Shown here in pieces: positions 25,799-36,200 of a stretch of DNA of 54,508 nt. Location: the NCBI GenBank assembly GCA_017531765.1, contig JAFXKJ010000037.1, positions 1 to 54,508 of the forward strand, in the 5' to 3' direction. Under the pieces are notes generated by a model. That model saw nothing but the letters and a program-made list of their open reading frames with translations. It did no database searches and was not told the origin of the DNA. The stretch is from Clostridia bacterium. GTDB lineage: Bacteria > Bacillota > Clostridia > Oscillospirales > CAG-272. Position numbers and translations under genes: made by a program. Every line of letters begins with the position of its first letter. Positions within the stretch are counted from its first letter, which is position 1.

Positions 25799-25824
25799 TA
25801 AAGTGTACAATTTTGTATACTTTA
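25799..25824 (+). promoter_or_regulatory. Operator-like palindrome just after the start site
   Basis: TAAAGTGTACAA (25799-25810) and TTGTATACTTTA (25813-25824) are inverted copies with 11 of 12 pairs matching and a 2-bp centre. The site lies about 13 bp after the predicted transcription start, a classical repressor-operator position. No regulator gene is in the window, so the binding protein (GntR- or LacI-type would be typical) is unknown. Confidence 0.65.
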
Positions 25825-25949
25825 GGGCGGTGTTGCGCACAAAACCTGACACCTCGCCTGCGGTTTTACCGTTTTTGCGGCAAAACTGTATTCAAAAAAA
25901 GCAATTGCTGTGCCGCGTGTGTGGGCGGCTGCGGCAGAAGGAGAATCAT

Positions 25950-28900
25950 ATGAGCAACACAAAGAGTCGGAAGCTTCTTTCGCTTATTTTAGCGCTTGTC
26001 ATGCTTATGGGTACGCTTGTGATACCCGCGTATGCTGACGGTGCTGACGGCGATGAGGAGCAAGGTAACAAAGGCGATATGGTTAAGGATGACTTTGCGG
26101 CTATCCTGAACACCGTAACGTATCAGCAGTATCTTGACGCCAATATTACTGCAAAGCATCCGGACGAGGTCATTAAGGTTGACCTTTCGGACTTTGAGGT
26201 AGAGGGCGGAAACGCGGAAGAATACAAGTATCACAGCAAGGATACCTGTGATGCCGATTGTCTTGCCGATCACAGCGGACAGGGCACGTGCATCGAGACC
26301 GGAGAGACCGGAAGGGTTACATTTAATATTAATGTGCCTGAGGCGGGACTTTACAATCTCCGCATGAAATATCTTCCCGCGAAATCCACCAGCACCACCA
26401 ATATTGAGCGAATCCTCCGTATCAACGGCGACGTTCCCTATTCTGAGGCAAGAAACCTTGCTATGCAGAAGAAGTGGAAGGACGAGTACGCAGGCAAGAA
26501 GCGTGAGGATAAGTTTGAAGTAGACTTAAATGGTAATGAGCTGCGTCCTGACAAGACCATTGTTTATGAGTGGCAGGAATACGTGCTCACTGACAGCAAC
26601 GGTTACTACACCGCGCCTCTCTGCGTATACCTCGACAAGGGTGAAAACACTGTTTCCCTTGAGGCTGTACGTCACGCGGCTTACTTTGCGGACATTGAGT
26701 TCTTCAAGGCAGAGACTCTTCCCACATATGAGTCTGTTATGAAGGAATATGCCGCGAAGGGCTATAAGAATGCAAGCAAGAATCAGGTTATTGAGATCGA
26801 TGCGGAAACACCCGTGGCTACGTCCTCTAACCAGATTTTCGCAACGAATGACTCTGTATCTTCCGCAACGGATCCTCAGAGCCATGACAAGACACTGAGA
26901 AACATCATTTCCACAAGTGCTGTAGGTCAGTGGGTCGAGTACGAGGTTCCCGTTGAAGAATCAGGTATCTATTCTCTCGTGCTCAGATTCAGACAGAACT
27001 CAAGCTCCTCTCCCGTATCGAGAAAGCTCTACGTTGACGGCGAAGTCCTCTACGATGCTATGGAAACTGTAAGATTCGGATACTCCGACAACTGGCAGAC
27101 CGGCAAGATGATGAGTGGCGACAATGAGATCAAGGTCTACCTTGAAAAGGGCGTTCACAAGATCCGCCTTGAGGTAAACCTCGGTGAGATCGGTGAGGTG
27201 CTCCGCAGAGCTACCGCCATTCAGAAGGCACTCAGCGCAGACTACCTTGAAATACTTCGTCTTACAGGTGCGGACCCCGAGGAATACCGTGATTACGGCT
27301 TCTCCCGCGTAATGCCCGATACCATGAAGGACCTCTTCAACCAGGGTAACGAGCTTAAGGCGATCGTAAAATACCTCGAAGAAGAAGGTCAGCTCAGTGA
27401 GTCTACCGCATCCCTCACACAGATCGCGGAACGTGTTTACACAATGGGTAAGGACGAGACTCAGGTAGCTAAGAATATTGCAAATCTTCAGAATGACCTT
27501 TCAACTCTTTCTTCTTGGATCAGCGGAATGCTTACACAGCCTCTTGAGATCGACTATATCTACGTTCAGTCTCCCGATGCTGAGATTCCCGATGCTGAGG
27601 AAAACTTCTTCCTCGGTACATGGTTTGAGATCAAGAAGTTCGTTGCAAGCTTCTATGTAGATTACAACTCTCTCGGTTCCACCGTAAACGGGGATGTAAC
27701 AGGTACTCCCGTTGTAGTATGGACAGTACAGAGCCGTGACCATACACAGATCATTAAAGACCAGGTAGACAGTAACTTTACCACACAGACAAAGATCCCC
27801 GTTGAGTTGAAACTCGTTGTGGGCGGTACGCTCCTTCCTTCGATCCTTGCGGGAATCGGTCCCGACGTTTCCCTTGAAGGTATGACGAGTACGGGCTCGG
27901 CGATCCTGACGGCGACGGGTTCAATTATCGACTATGCGATACGAGGTGCCATCGAGCCTCTTGAGGGTTACGAGGGCTTCAACGATGTTAAGCTCCGCTA
28001 CGTAACCGACACACGTCAGGCAACGGCTGGCTTTGACCTCGACTCCTACATCCCCGAACAGTTCGTTCCCGTAACTCTCTACGATGCTGAAGATCCCGAT
28101 GTAACACACATCTACGGTCTGCCCGTATCCTTCGACTGGAGCATGATGTTCTACCGCAAGGATGTATTTGCTGCTCTCGGATATACAGAAGATCAGATCC
28201 CCGAGACTTGGGACGAGATCATGGCTGTAGTTCCCGTTCTTCAGTTTAACAACATGGACGTTGGTCTCGGTCACGGTGTTACCGACTTCGCAGGATTCGT
28301 ATTCCAGCGCGGCGGTGAATTCTGGGCTGACGACGGTATGAGAGTAAACTTCGAATCCAACACCACACTTGAAGCGTTTGAGTATATGGCGAATATGTTC
28401 ACACAGTATTCGCTGCCTCTTACTTACGATGCTCTTACAAGATTTAAGACCGGTGAGCTTCCTCTCTTCCTCGGTTCCTACATTACATATAACACCATTC
28501 AGATCTACGCACCTGAGATCTCCGGTTTGTGGGGCTTCTCCGCAATGCCCGGTACCGATACAGGCGCTAAGGATGCTGAGGGTAACCGTATCCTTGATAA
28601 CACGGTCGTAGGTTCTGCTGACTCCATCTTTATGGTTAAGGATAGCAAGAACAAGGACAGAGCTTGGGAATTCATGAAGTGGTACACCGATAAGGACTTC
28701 CAGGTAGCACTCTCTGAAGAGCTTATCCTCCTCCTCGGTCAGTCCGGTATGAGAACAGTTGCTAACATCTCTGCAATCGAAGAGCTTCCTTGGAACAAGG
28801 ATGACCTTGATGCACTTATTGCACAGATCGACAGCGTTAAGTGTCTGCCCCAGTACCCCGGTACTTACATCATTACACGTTACGTAAACTTTGCGGTTAA

Positions 28901-29255
28901 CAACGCGTATAACGAAGGCGCAGACCCCATCGAACAGCTCCTCGGTTATACCTCTGCCATCAACAAGGAGATCTCACGTAAGCGTTCCGAGTTCGGATTT
29001 GAAACTCTTGCTGTGGGCCAGACCCTTGCTGAAAAGAGAATTGAGCAAGCTGTTGAAGAGCTGAACGGAATCAATAACGAAAAGCAGAAGAAGCTGATTT
29101 CCGAAGTGAAGAAAACGCTTGAAGGCTCAGGCGTAAACATGGAGACTGTTGAAGAAGTTATAGGTAAGCTTCAGTCTTCAGACTCCAAGCTCTTCGCAAA
29201 TGCAATTAAGTATCTCAAACAGGCCGCTGAAGCATTCGCAACCTACGATAACTGA
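25950..29255 (+). CDS. Giant extracellular solute-binding protein with two CBM-like domains
   Basis: 1,101 residues from the ATG at 25950, preceded by AAGGAG; an apparent extension back to 25770 would run through the -10 element. A type I signal peptide ends near residue 29 (PAYA/DG) with no lipobox Cys. Two beta-sandwich CBM6/CBM35-like domains follow (about 65-255 and 275-435; the second reads GQWVEYEVPVEESGIYSL). A helical region (about 440-575) leads to a family 1 sugar-type binding domain (about 580-1010; GTPVVVWTVQS, IPETWDEIMAVVPVL). The C-terminus is helical with no membrane segment or SLH module. It is predicted to capture a carbohydrate outside the cell and deliver it to the permeases encoded next. 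Confidence 0.85.
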   Translation: MSNTKSRKLLSLILALVMLMGTLVIPAYADGADGDEEQGNKGDMVKDDFAAILNTVTYQQYLDANITAKHPDEVIKVDLSDFEVEGGNAEEYKYHSKDTCDADCLADHSGQGTCIETGETGRVTFNINVPEAGLYNLRMKYLPAKSTSTTNIERILRINGDVPYSEARNLAMQKKWKDEYAGKKREDKFEVDLNGNELRPDKTIVYEWQEYVLTDSNGYYTAPLCVYLDKGENTVSLEAVRHAAYFADIEFFKAETLPTYESVMKEYAAKGYKNASKNQVIEIDAETPVATSSNQIFATNDSVSSATDPQSHDKTLRNIISTSAVGQWVEYEVPVEESGIYSLVLRFRQNSSSSPVSRKLYVDGEVLYDAMETVRFGYSDNWQTGKMMSGDNEIKVYLEKGVHKIRLEVNLGEIGEVLRRATAIQKALSADYLEILRLTGADPEEYRDYGFSRVMPDTMKDLFNQGNELKAIVKYLEEEGQLSESTASLTQIAERVYTMGKDETQVAKNIANLQNDLSTLSSWISGMLTQPLEIDYIYVQSPDAEIPDAEENFFLGTWFEIKKFVASFYVDYNSLGSTVNGDVTGTPVVVWTVQSRDHTQIIKDQVDSNFTTQTKIPVELKLVVGGTLLPSILAGIGPDVSLEGMTSTGSAILTATGSIIDYAIRGAIEPLEGYEGFNDVKLRYVTDTRQATAGFDLDSYIPEQFVPVTLYDAEDPDVTHIYGLPVSFDWSMMFYRKDVFAALGYTEDQIPETWDEIMAVVPVLQFNNMDVGLGHGVTDFAGFVFQRGGEFWADDGMRVNFESNTTLEAFEYMANMFTQYSLPLTYDALTRFKTGELPLFLGSYITYNTIQIYAPEISGLWGFSAMPGTDTGAKDAEGNRILDNTVVGSADSIFMVKDSKNKDRAWEFMKWYTDKDFQVALSEELILLLGQSGMRTVANISAIEELPWNKDDLDALIAQIDSVKCLPQYPGTYIITRYVNFAVNNAYNEGADPIEQLLGYTSAINKEISRKRSEFGFETLAVGQTLAEKRIEQAVEELNGINNEKQKKLISEVKKTLEGSGVNMETVEEVIGKLQSSDSKLFANAIKYLKQAAEAFATYDN

Positions 29256-29290
29256 TACGGCACGTCAAATCAAGTGAAGGAGACAAACAA

Positions 29291-30232
29291 ATGTCTAAGA
29301 ATAAAGCAAAAGTTGTCTCGCGTAAGGAGATGACGAAGGCGCAGTGGACACTGCATCAGATGAATGTAAATAAGATCGGATATTTCATGATCGCTCCGTT
29401 CATGATCCTGTTCTTCCTCTTTACCATCATCCCCGTCGCTCTCTCGCTCGTGCTCAGCTTAACAAACTTTAACATGATCGAGTTCCCGGACTTCGTATTC
29501 ATGCAGAACTACGCGACACTGTTCCTTGATGACGAGTTGTTTATCACCGCCCTCAAGAACACGATGATCTTCGCGGCAGTCGTTGGTCCCGCTTCCTACA
29601 TTATTTCCTTTGTAGTAGCGTGGTTCATCAACGAGCTCAATCCCAAGATCCGCGCACTTGTAACTCTCGTTTTCTACGCACCTTCTCTTTCCGGTAACGT
29701 ATACATCGTATGGACCACCCTCTTCTCGGGTGACTCCTACGGATGGCTGAACGGTTGGGGACTCAAGCTCGGACTTATCGATACGCCTATCCAGTGGCTT
29801 ACAACGAAAGAATTTATCATGCCCATTGTAATTATGGTAGCCCTCTGGGGTTCACTGGGTATGGGATTCCTTTCATTCATTGCAGGTCTTCAGGGTATCG
29901 ACCGAAGCCTCTACGAGGCGGGCGCAATCGACGGTATCACAAACCGTTGGCAGGAAGTATGGTACATCACTCTCCCCAGCATGAAGCCTCAGCTCATGTT
30001 CGGTGCGGTAATGTCCATCACCGGTGCGTTCGGCTTCGGTAGCATCGTGACCACACTCTGCGGTAACCCCCCCACAGACTACGTTGGTTATACAGTAACT
30101 CACCATATTGAAGAATACGGCGGCACGCGATGGGAGGTCGGATATTCATCTGCCCTCAGCTTCCTGATGTTCCTCATCATGGTAGGAGCAAATATGCTCG
30201 TAAATAAACTTCTTTCAAAGGTAGGACGGTAA
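29291..30232 (+). CDS. Sugar ABC transporter permease (MalF/UgpA type), first pair
   Basis: 313 residues with six predicted membrane helices after a basic N-terminal stretch of about 25 residues. The EAA loop EAGAIDGITNRWQEVWYITLP, which docks the ATPase, is at about residues 213-233. This is the first half of a heterodimeric type I importer channel. GAAGGAG precedes the ATG at 29291. It lies 35 bp after the binding protein gene and one base before the partner permease, so all three are surely co-expressed. No ATPase gene accompanies it. Confidence 0.92.
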   Translation: MSKNKAKVVSRKEMTKAQWTLHQMNVNKIGYFMIAPFMILFFLFTIIPVALSLVLSLTNFNMIEFPDFVFMQNYATLFLDDELFITALKNTMIFAAVVGPASYIISFVVAWFINELNPKIRALVTLVFYAPSLSGNVYIVWTTLFSGDSYGWLNGWGLKLGLIDTPIQWLTTKEFIMPIVIMVALWGSLGMGFLSFIAGLQGIDRSLYEAGAIDGITNRWQEVWYITLPSMKPQLMFGAVMSITGAFGFGSIVTTLCGNPPTDYVGYTVTHHIEEYGGTRWEVGYSSALSFLMFLIMVGANMLVNKLLSKVGR

Positions 30233-30233
30233 T

Positions 30234-31124
30234 ATGCAAAAAGAGCCTAAGTTTAAAAAACTAAGAACACGCGGCCATAGAGTCGTCCTTAACCGTTCCA
30301 AGGGAGGAGACGGTGCCATTACAGTATTGCTCTTCATCGCGGGCTTTGTTATGATCCTCCCCCTGGTTTATACCATCTCTCAGTCACTGAAGCCTCTTAA
30401 CGAGCTCTTCATCTTCCCTCCGAGATTCCTTCCCATGAAGCCCACTCTTGAGAACTTCAAAGGTCTCTTCTACCTGATGAACTTCTCATGGGTTCCCTTC
30501 TCAAGATACGTGTTCAATACCGTATTCATTTCCTTCGCAGGAACCTTCGGAAACCTTCTCCTTTCTTCACTTGCAGCTTACGCTCTTGCGAAGATCGACT
30601 TCCCCGGAAGAAACTTCTTCTTCCAGATCGTTCAGAAGTCACTTATGTTCTCCACCTCCATCACAGGTACAATCGTATACCTCATCGTTGCATGGCTCGG
30701 TTGGATGGACTCTTACGTAGCAGTTATCGTTCCCGCATTCGCTTCATCCATCGGTCTTTACCTCATGAAACAGTTCATGGAGTCTAACGTAACCACGGCG
30801 ATCCTTGAATCCGCCCGTCTTGACGGTGCTAAGGAGTTCAAGATCTTCTGGTCCATCGCTATGCCCATGGTTAAGCCCGCTTGGCTTACACTTATCATGA
30901 CGTCCTTCCAGGGACTTTGGCAGATGGGCGGTTCAAGCTACATTTACAGCGAGCAGCTCAAGACCATCAACTACGCTATCGGTCAGATGACTGCGGTCGG
31001 TGTAGCAAGAACCGGTGTAGCGGCAGCAGGTACAGTATTTATCATGATCGTACCGATCATCGTATTCGTCGTTTCACAGAGTAACATCATTGAAACGATG
31101 GGATCCAGCGGTATGAAGGATTAA
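30234..31124 (+). CDS. Sugar ABC transporter permease (MalG/UgpE type), first pair
   Basis: 296 residues, six predicted helices, with the EAA loop ESARLDGAKEFKIFWSIAMP at about 185-204. The N-terminus is basic (KFKKLRTRGHRVVLNRSKGG). It forms the second half of the channel with the gene ending at 30232. The ATG follows the upstream stop by one base, with a weak AGG-rich ribosome binding site inside the preceding gene, suggesting coupled translation and 1:1 stoichiometry. Confidence 0.92.
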   Translation: MQKEPKFKKLRTRGHRVVLNRSKGGDGAITVLLFIAGFVMILPLVYTISQSLKPLNELFIFPPRFLPMKPTLENFKGLFYLMNFSWVPFSRYVFNTVFISFAGTFGNLLLSSLAAYALAKIDFPGRNFFFQIVQKSLMFSTSITGTIVYLIVAWLGWMDSYVAVIVPAFASSIGLYLMKQFMESNVTTAILESARLDGAKEFKIFWSIAMPMVKPAWLTLIMTSFQGLWQMGGSSYIYSEQLKTINYAIGQMTAVGVARTGVAAAGTVFIMIVPIIVFVVSQSNIIETMGSSGMKD

Positions 31125-31134
31125 GGAGGACAAA

Positions 31135-33279
31135 ATGAAAAAATTAAGAAACGTACTCCTTATAGGCCTCGTGCTTCTCACTATCCTCCCTGTACTGGCA
31201 GGAGCAGTTGCTCCCTATAAGACTTACACATACTCACCTGAGGGCGAACTTCTTAACTCTCCCAACGCATACGTGCCCAACATCAACATCGATGCTGAAT
31301 ACATGGGCCTCGGCGATGTTCCCTTCAGTGCACCTAAGGACCTCTTCGTTGCACCTGACGGCAGGATCTACATCGCTGACTCGGGTAACAACAGAATCAT
31401 CGTTCTTACAAAGTATTATAAGCTCGACTACATAATTGACAGCTTTGAAAACGACTGGGGTGTTCCCGACAGACTTTCAAGCCCCAACGGCGTGTTCGTA
31501 AATGAAAAGCATATCTACATCTGCGACACTAACAACTGCCGTATCGTTCGTTACAATGTTGACGGAACCTTCGATAAGGTTATCGATCAGCCTGAAAGTA
31601 ACCTCTTCGAGGAAGGCTCCATCTATAAGCCGATCGCTTGTGCCGTAGACGCGTACGACCGTATCTTCGTCGTATCCTCCACAACATATCAGGGTGTTAT
31701 CGTAATTAACGATGACGCGGAGTTCTTCGGATTTATCGGTGCTCAGAGTGAATCTCTCTCCCCGATTGAGATCCTCTGGAGACGCTTTAAGACCAAGGAA
31801 CAGCTTGAAGAGGAAGATGCGATCCTCGCACGTGAGCTTAACAACATAACAATCGACAGTGATAACTTCATTTACGTTACAACATCCAATATTGATGATG
31901 CTGACCTCCAGGCTCAGATCACAAGTAAGGATCCAAAGACATCTCCCATTAAGAAGCTCAATGCTTCCGGTGTAGACGTTCTTAAGCGTAACGGTACCTT
32001 CGCCCCCTCCGGTGAGGTACGACTCAACTTCTCTCCCACAGCAACCATCCAGGGTGCTTCCACTCTCGTTGACGTTGCTATCGGTCCCGTAAAGACATGG
32101 TCCATTATCGACCAGAAGCGTTCAAAGGTTTATACATACGATGAGTACGGTAACCTCCTCTTTGCTTTCGGTGATAAGGGTTCAACCAAGACAAGCCAGA
32201 TCGGTAACGTGGGTGAGCTCGGCGCTATTGCTTACCAGCCCGACGGAACTCTCCTCCTTCTTGACGTTCTTAACAACTGTATCGTTGCGTACAGAAGAAC
32301 AGAGTACGGTGATCTTCTCATCAACGCTCTTCAGAACGACGCGGACAGAAAGTTCGACATGGCAGAGCACGACTGGACCGAGATCCTCAAGCGTAACATC
32401 AACTACAGCATCGCTTACCTCCAGCTCGGTAAGTCCGCTGCACGTAACGGTGAGTACGAAGAGGCTATGGAGCTCTTTAAGAAAATCAAGAACACAGAAG
32501 ATTATTCAGCAGCCTTCAAGGAAGTCCGTTCCGCATGGGCAAGCGAAAACTTCTGGATCATCCCCGTTGTTGCGGTAATTATTATTCTCCTTGTTGCGAA
32601 GTTCTTCAGCTACGCGGCAAAGGTCAACCACAGAGCAACTCTCAAGCTGGGACGGAGGAGCGTCAAGGAAGAGGTTCTCTACGCCTTCCACATCATCTTC
32701 CATCCGTTTGACGGCTTCTGGGATCTGAAACACGAGCGCCGCGGTTCTATGAAGTCCGCCCTCGCAATCCTGCTCTTTACAATTATTGCATTCTTCTATA
32801 AGTCCATAGGCACAAGCTACATTTTCAATCCCGATGATTCACAGATGCTTACCGTACTCGGTAACATTGCAGCGGTAGTGGTTCCCCTCCTTCTCTGGGT
32901 AATCGCTAACTGGTGTATCACCACTCTCTTCGAGGGTGAAGGAAGCATGAAGGACATTTTCATTGCAACATGTTACTCACTTACACCTCTTCCGCTTCTC
33001 ATGATCCCATCAACAATCGCGTCCAACTTCCTTATCACAAGTGAGGCGGGTATCCTCTCACTCCTTAACGGAATTGCCTTTGTATGGCTCGGACTCCTTC
33101 TTATCCTCGGTATGATGGTAACACATGACTACTCCGTAGGTAAGAACGTTCTCGCTTGTATCATGACTATTGTGGGTATGGTATTCATCATGTTCATCGC
33201 AGTACTGTTCTCAACACTTATGACACAGATCGTAGGCTTCATCTCCGATATTATCACAGAGATAAGCTTCCGAATGTAA
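31135..33279 (+). CDS. NHL beta-propeller/TPR/Yip1 membrane protein
   Basis: 714 residues. A signal or anchor helix (1-24) precedes a beta-propeller with NHL-type repeats (about 45-400; APKDLFVAPDGRIYIADSGNNRIIVL is split over the first repeat, and SPNGVFVNEKHIYICDTNNCRIVRY is similar). A TPR-like pair follows (about 418-455, NYSIAYLQLGKSAARNGEYEEAMELF). Then come one membrane helix (about 475-493) and a Yip1-type domain of about five helices (510-714). The propeller would lie outside and the Yip1 domain in the membrane. It sits between permease pairs in the operon, with AAGGAGG before the ATG. A scaffold or gate for the unusual transporter is a possible role; none is established to my knowledge. 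Confidence 0.82.
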   Translation: MKKLRNVLLIGLVLLTILPVLAGAVAPYKTYTYSPEGELLNSPNAYVPNINIDAEYMGLGDVPFSAPKDLFVAPDGRIYIADSGNNRIIVLTKYYKLDYIIDSFENDWGVPDRLSSPNGVFVNEKHIYICDTNNCRIVRYNVDGTFDKVIDQPESNLFEEGSIYKPIACAVDAYDRIFVVSSTTYQGVIVINDDAEFFGFIGAQSESLSPIEILWRRFKTKEQLEEEDAILARELNNITIDSDNFIYVTTSNIDDADLQAQITSKDPKTSPIKKLNASGVDVLKRNGTFAPSGEVRLNFSPTATIQGASTLVDVAIGPVKTWSIIDQKRSKVYTYDEYGNLLFAFGDKGSTKTSQIGNVGELGAIAYQPDGTLLLLDVLNNCIVAYRRTEYGDLLINALQNDADRKFDMAEHDWTEILKRNINYSIAYLQLGKSAARNGEYEEAMELFKKIKNTEDYSAAFKEVRSAWASENFWIIPVVAVIIILLVAKFFSYAAKVNHRATLKLGRRSVKEEVLYAFHIIFHPFDGFWDLKHERRGSMKSALAILLFTIIAFFYKSIGTSYIFNPDDSQMLTVLGNIAAVVVPLLLWVIANWCITTLFEGEGSMKDIFIATCYSLTPLPLLMIPSTIASNFLITSEAGILSLLNGIAFVWLGLLLILGMMVTHDYSVGKNVLACIMTIVGMVFIMFIAVLFSTLMTQIVGFISDIITEISFRM

Positions 33280-33295
33280 CGGGAGGAGATTTATC

Positions 33296-36200
33296 ATGAA
33301 ATTCAATAAAATAATATCAACTGCCCTTGCCTGTGTTATGCTGCTCGGTACTCTGACAACACTTCCAATCGGTGTTTGGGCAGATGAACCGGTTGAAACA
33401 CCTGAAGCTGAGACATTCGTTCCCGATTCAGTAATTATTACAGCTCAGTCCGCAGGTAAGGTTGATACGAACGGTGACCCCATCATCAACTATACAACAG
33501 TTGACAGTGAGGAGACCGATAAGAAGACCGGTGAACCCAATCCAGGCTTTAACTCATTCAAAACTCGTGAGCAGAAGCTCGCAACAATGCTTAAAGTAAA
33601 TACCGTCGGCAACATCGACATTTACTATGAAGCATATACCGGTGAGGTTGCGTTCAAAAATGTAACTACCGGCGACGTTCTCTTCACAAACCCCTATGAT
33701 GTGACCGCTTCCTATAACGCTGACATCTCCGCAAAGCAGAGAGAAGACTTGCTTTCTCAGATCAAGATCACTTATATGGATAACGGTAAGGAAGAAGAGT
33801 TCCTCAGCTATGTTGAGGCTGCTGAACGTCAGCAGATCACCATGAAGTACATCAAAAACGGTATCAGAGTTGAATATCAGATCGGTGAGCCCGCAATTCA
33901 GCGTCTTACTCCCCGTATGATCAGCGCTGAGCGTATGAACCAGCTTATCATGCAGCCTATCGCAGACTATCTCGCGAAGTTCAATGAAGATCTTGCTGCA
34001 GGTAATGTTGAGGAAAACCCCGAATACGATCAGCTTCGTAAGCTTGCAAAGTTTACAGATGAAGCAGAATGGCTTGATACAAACGTTGAGAAGTTCCTTC
34101 AGTACTATCAGCTTAAGGATCCCAACGCTGCAGGTCAGTCAGAGCGTGCGGTTAAGGAAATGATCAAAGCATTCCCCATCTGCCGCAGCTTCCCCGTGTA
34201 TGTTTGTGAAACCAACATCTCTCCCGTAGAGCTTGAAAGACTTGAGTCCTTTGTAAAGCTCATCTGCCCCAAGTACACCTACGAAGAGCTTGATTTCGAC
34301 AACCAGCAGTGCGGTTACAAGAATACCGACCAGTCTCCTCCGAGATTTACCATGGCTCTTGAGTATACCATCGATACCAAGGATGATTCCATCGACGTTA
34401 CTCTTCCCGCTAACGGTATCTCCTTCGACGAGACACTCTATCAGCTCAAGGATATTACTATCCTTCCTCACATGGGTACAGGCATCAACCTCTTCCAGGG
34501 TTACACCTTCCTTCCCGACGGTTCCGGTACGATCTTCCGCTTCGAAGAGCTTGTTGACAGCGCTATCTACGAAGTTTCCGGTCAGATGTACGGCTCCGAC
34601 TACGCGTACCACGAGGTTGAGGGATACAATGTTCAGACATTCCGTTATCCCGTATTCGGTGTTGTTACCGACTTCCTCAGCCCTCTCGATTCTGCTCATA
34701 CAGAGCTGAATAATAACCCCACCACAGGTTACCTCGCGATTATTACAGAGGGTGACTCCATGGCAACAATTACAACTGCACATGGCGGTCCTGTTCATCC
34801 CTATAATAACGTATCCGCTAAGTTCGTTCCCCGTCCCAGTGACACATACGTTCTTGGTGAAACAACAAACTCAACAGCTACATGGACTGTTACTTCCTCC
34901 AGAAGATACACAGAAAGCTACAAGATCAAGTACATAATGCTCACAGGTTCAAGTAAGACTGACGCAGAGCTTGAACTCAATAAGGATAAGCTTGCTGACG
35001 ATTATGGAGAAAGCAAGTATGAGCCCTCCTACGTAGGTATGGCTCAGGCTTACCGCGATTATCTCAGCAGTCAGGGTACACTTGAAAAAATCTCTGACCC
35101 CGACAGCCAGCTTCCTCTCTACATTGAGTCCTTCGGTTCTATGGAAGGCACAGACAGAGTCCTCTCCTTCCCTGTAACCATCGACGTTCCCCTTACAACC
35201 TTTGATGACATTAAGACAATGACCGATGAGCTTGCAAAGGAAAACATCAAGAATGTCAACTTTAAGCTGACCGGCTTTGCCAACGGTGGTCTTGAGGCTA
35301 CAGTTCCTTATAACCTTGAATGGCAGGAGGTTCTCGGCGGCGGCGAGGGTCTTGAAGCACTCCTCAAGTATGCAGAGGAAAATAACCTCAGCATCTACCC
35401 CGAGTTTGAATTCTCATATGTTCAGGCCTCCGAAAGCTTTGACGGTCTCAGCCTTAAGAAGCACGCTGTAAAGACTATCGACGGTCGTTACACCAGAAAA
35501 CAGGTTTATGACTCCGGTTATCAGGACTTCCAGCCCGTAGGCGGCGCGGCACTTTCCGCTTCCGTATACAGCTACTTCTGGAACGAGTTCCAGACAAACT
35601 TCAACAAGTATAACGTTGGCGCTATTTCAATGGCAACTATCGGTTCTGACCTAAACTCCGACTTCGATGAAGATGATCCTCACCACCGTGAAGACACAAA
35701 GGGCTACACTGTAGACCTTCTCAAGAGCGTTGGAGAGAAGAACGAGATCATGGTTTCCGCGGGTAACGCTTATACCATCCCCTACGCAGACGTTATCACA
35801 GATGTTCCGCTTACTTCCTCCGAGTACATCAAGGCAAGTGAGACAGTTCCTTTCTCAGGTATCGTTCTCCACGGCTCCAAGAGCTTTACCGGTACTCCCA
35901 TCAACATGGAAGGCGACATGAAAGAAGCAATTCTTAATTCCATCGAAAACGGCGCATCTATCTTCTTCACACTTTCTTACCAGAATACTCAGGAGCTTAA
36001 GACCTCCCAGTACTGGAGTAAGTACTACTCCATCCAGTATGATATCTGGAAGGAAGACGTAATCGAGTATTACAATATCATTAACGGTGCACTTGCTGAT
36101 CTTCAGAATAAGTACATCGTAGACCACGGTTTCATTGAATCTTATGACCCTGCCGCTACAAAGGTCGTTGCAGGCGTTATGCAGGCAACACGTATTCCCG

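Noticed and set aside
25770-25949. N-terminal extension of the solute-binding protein by 60 codons
   Set aside because: It would start upstream of the -10 element at 25774-25779 and lacks a ribosome binding site; the signal peptide begins at 25950.
34139-34798. A long minus-strand frame (219 codons) inside the DUF5696-type gene
   Set aside because: It is antisense to a clearly coding region with biased codons and has no promoter or ribosome binding site.
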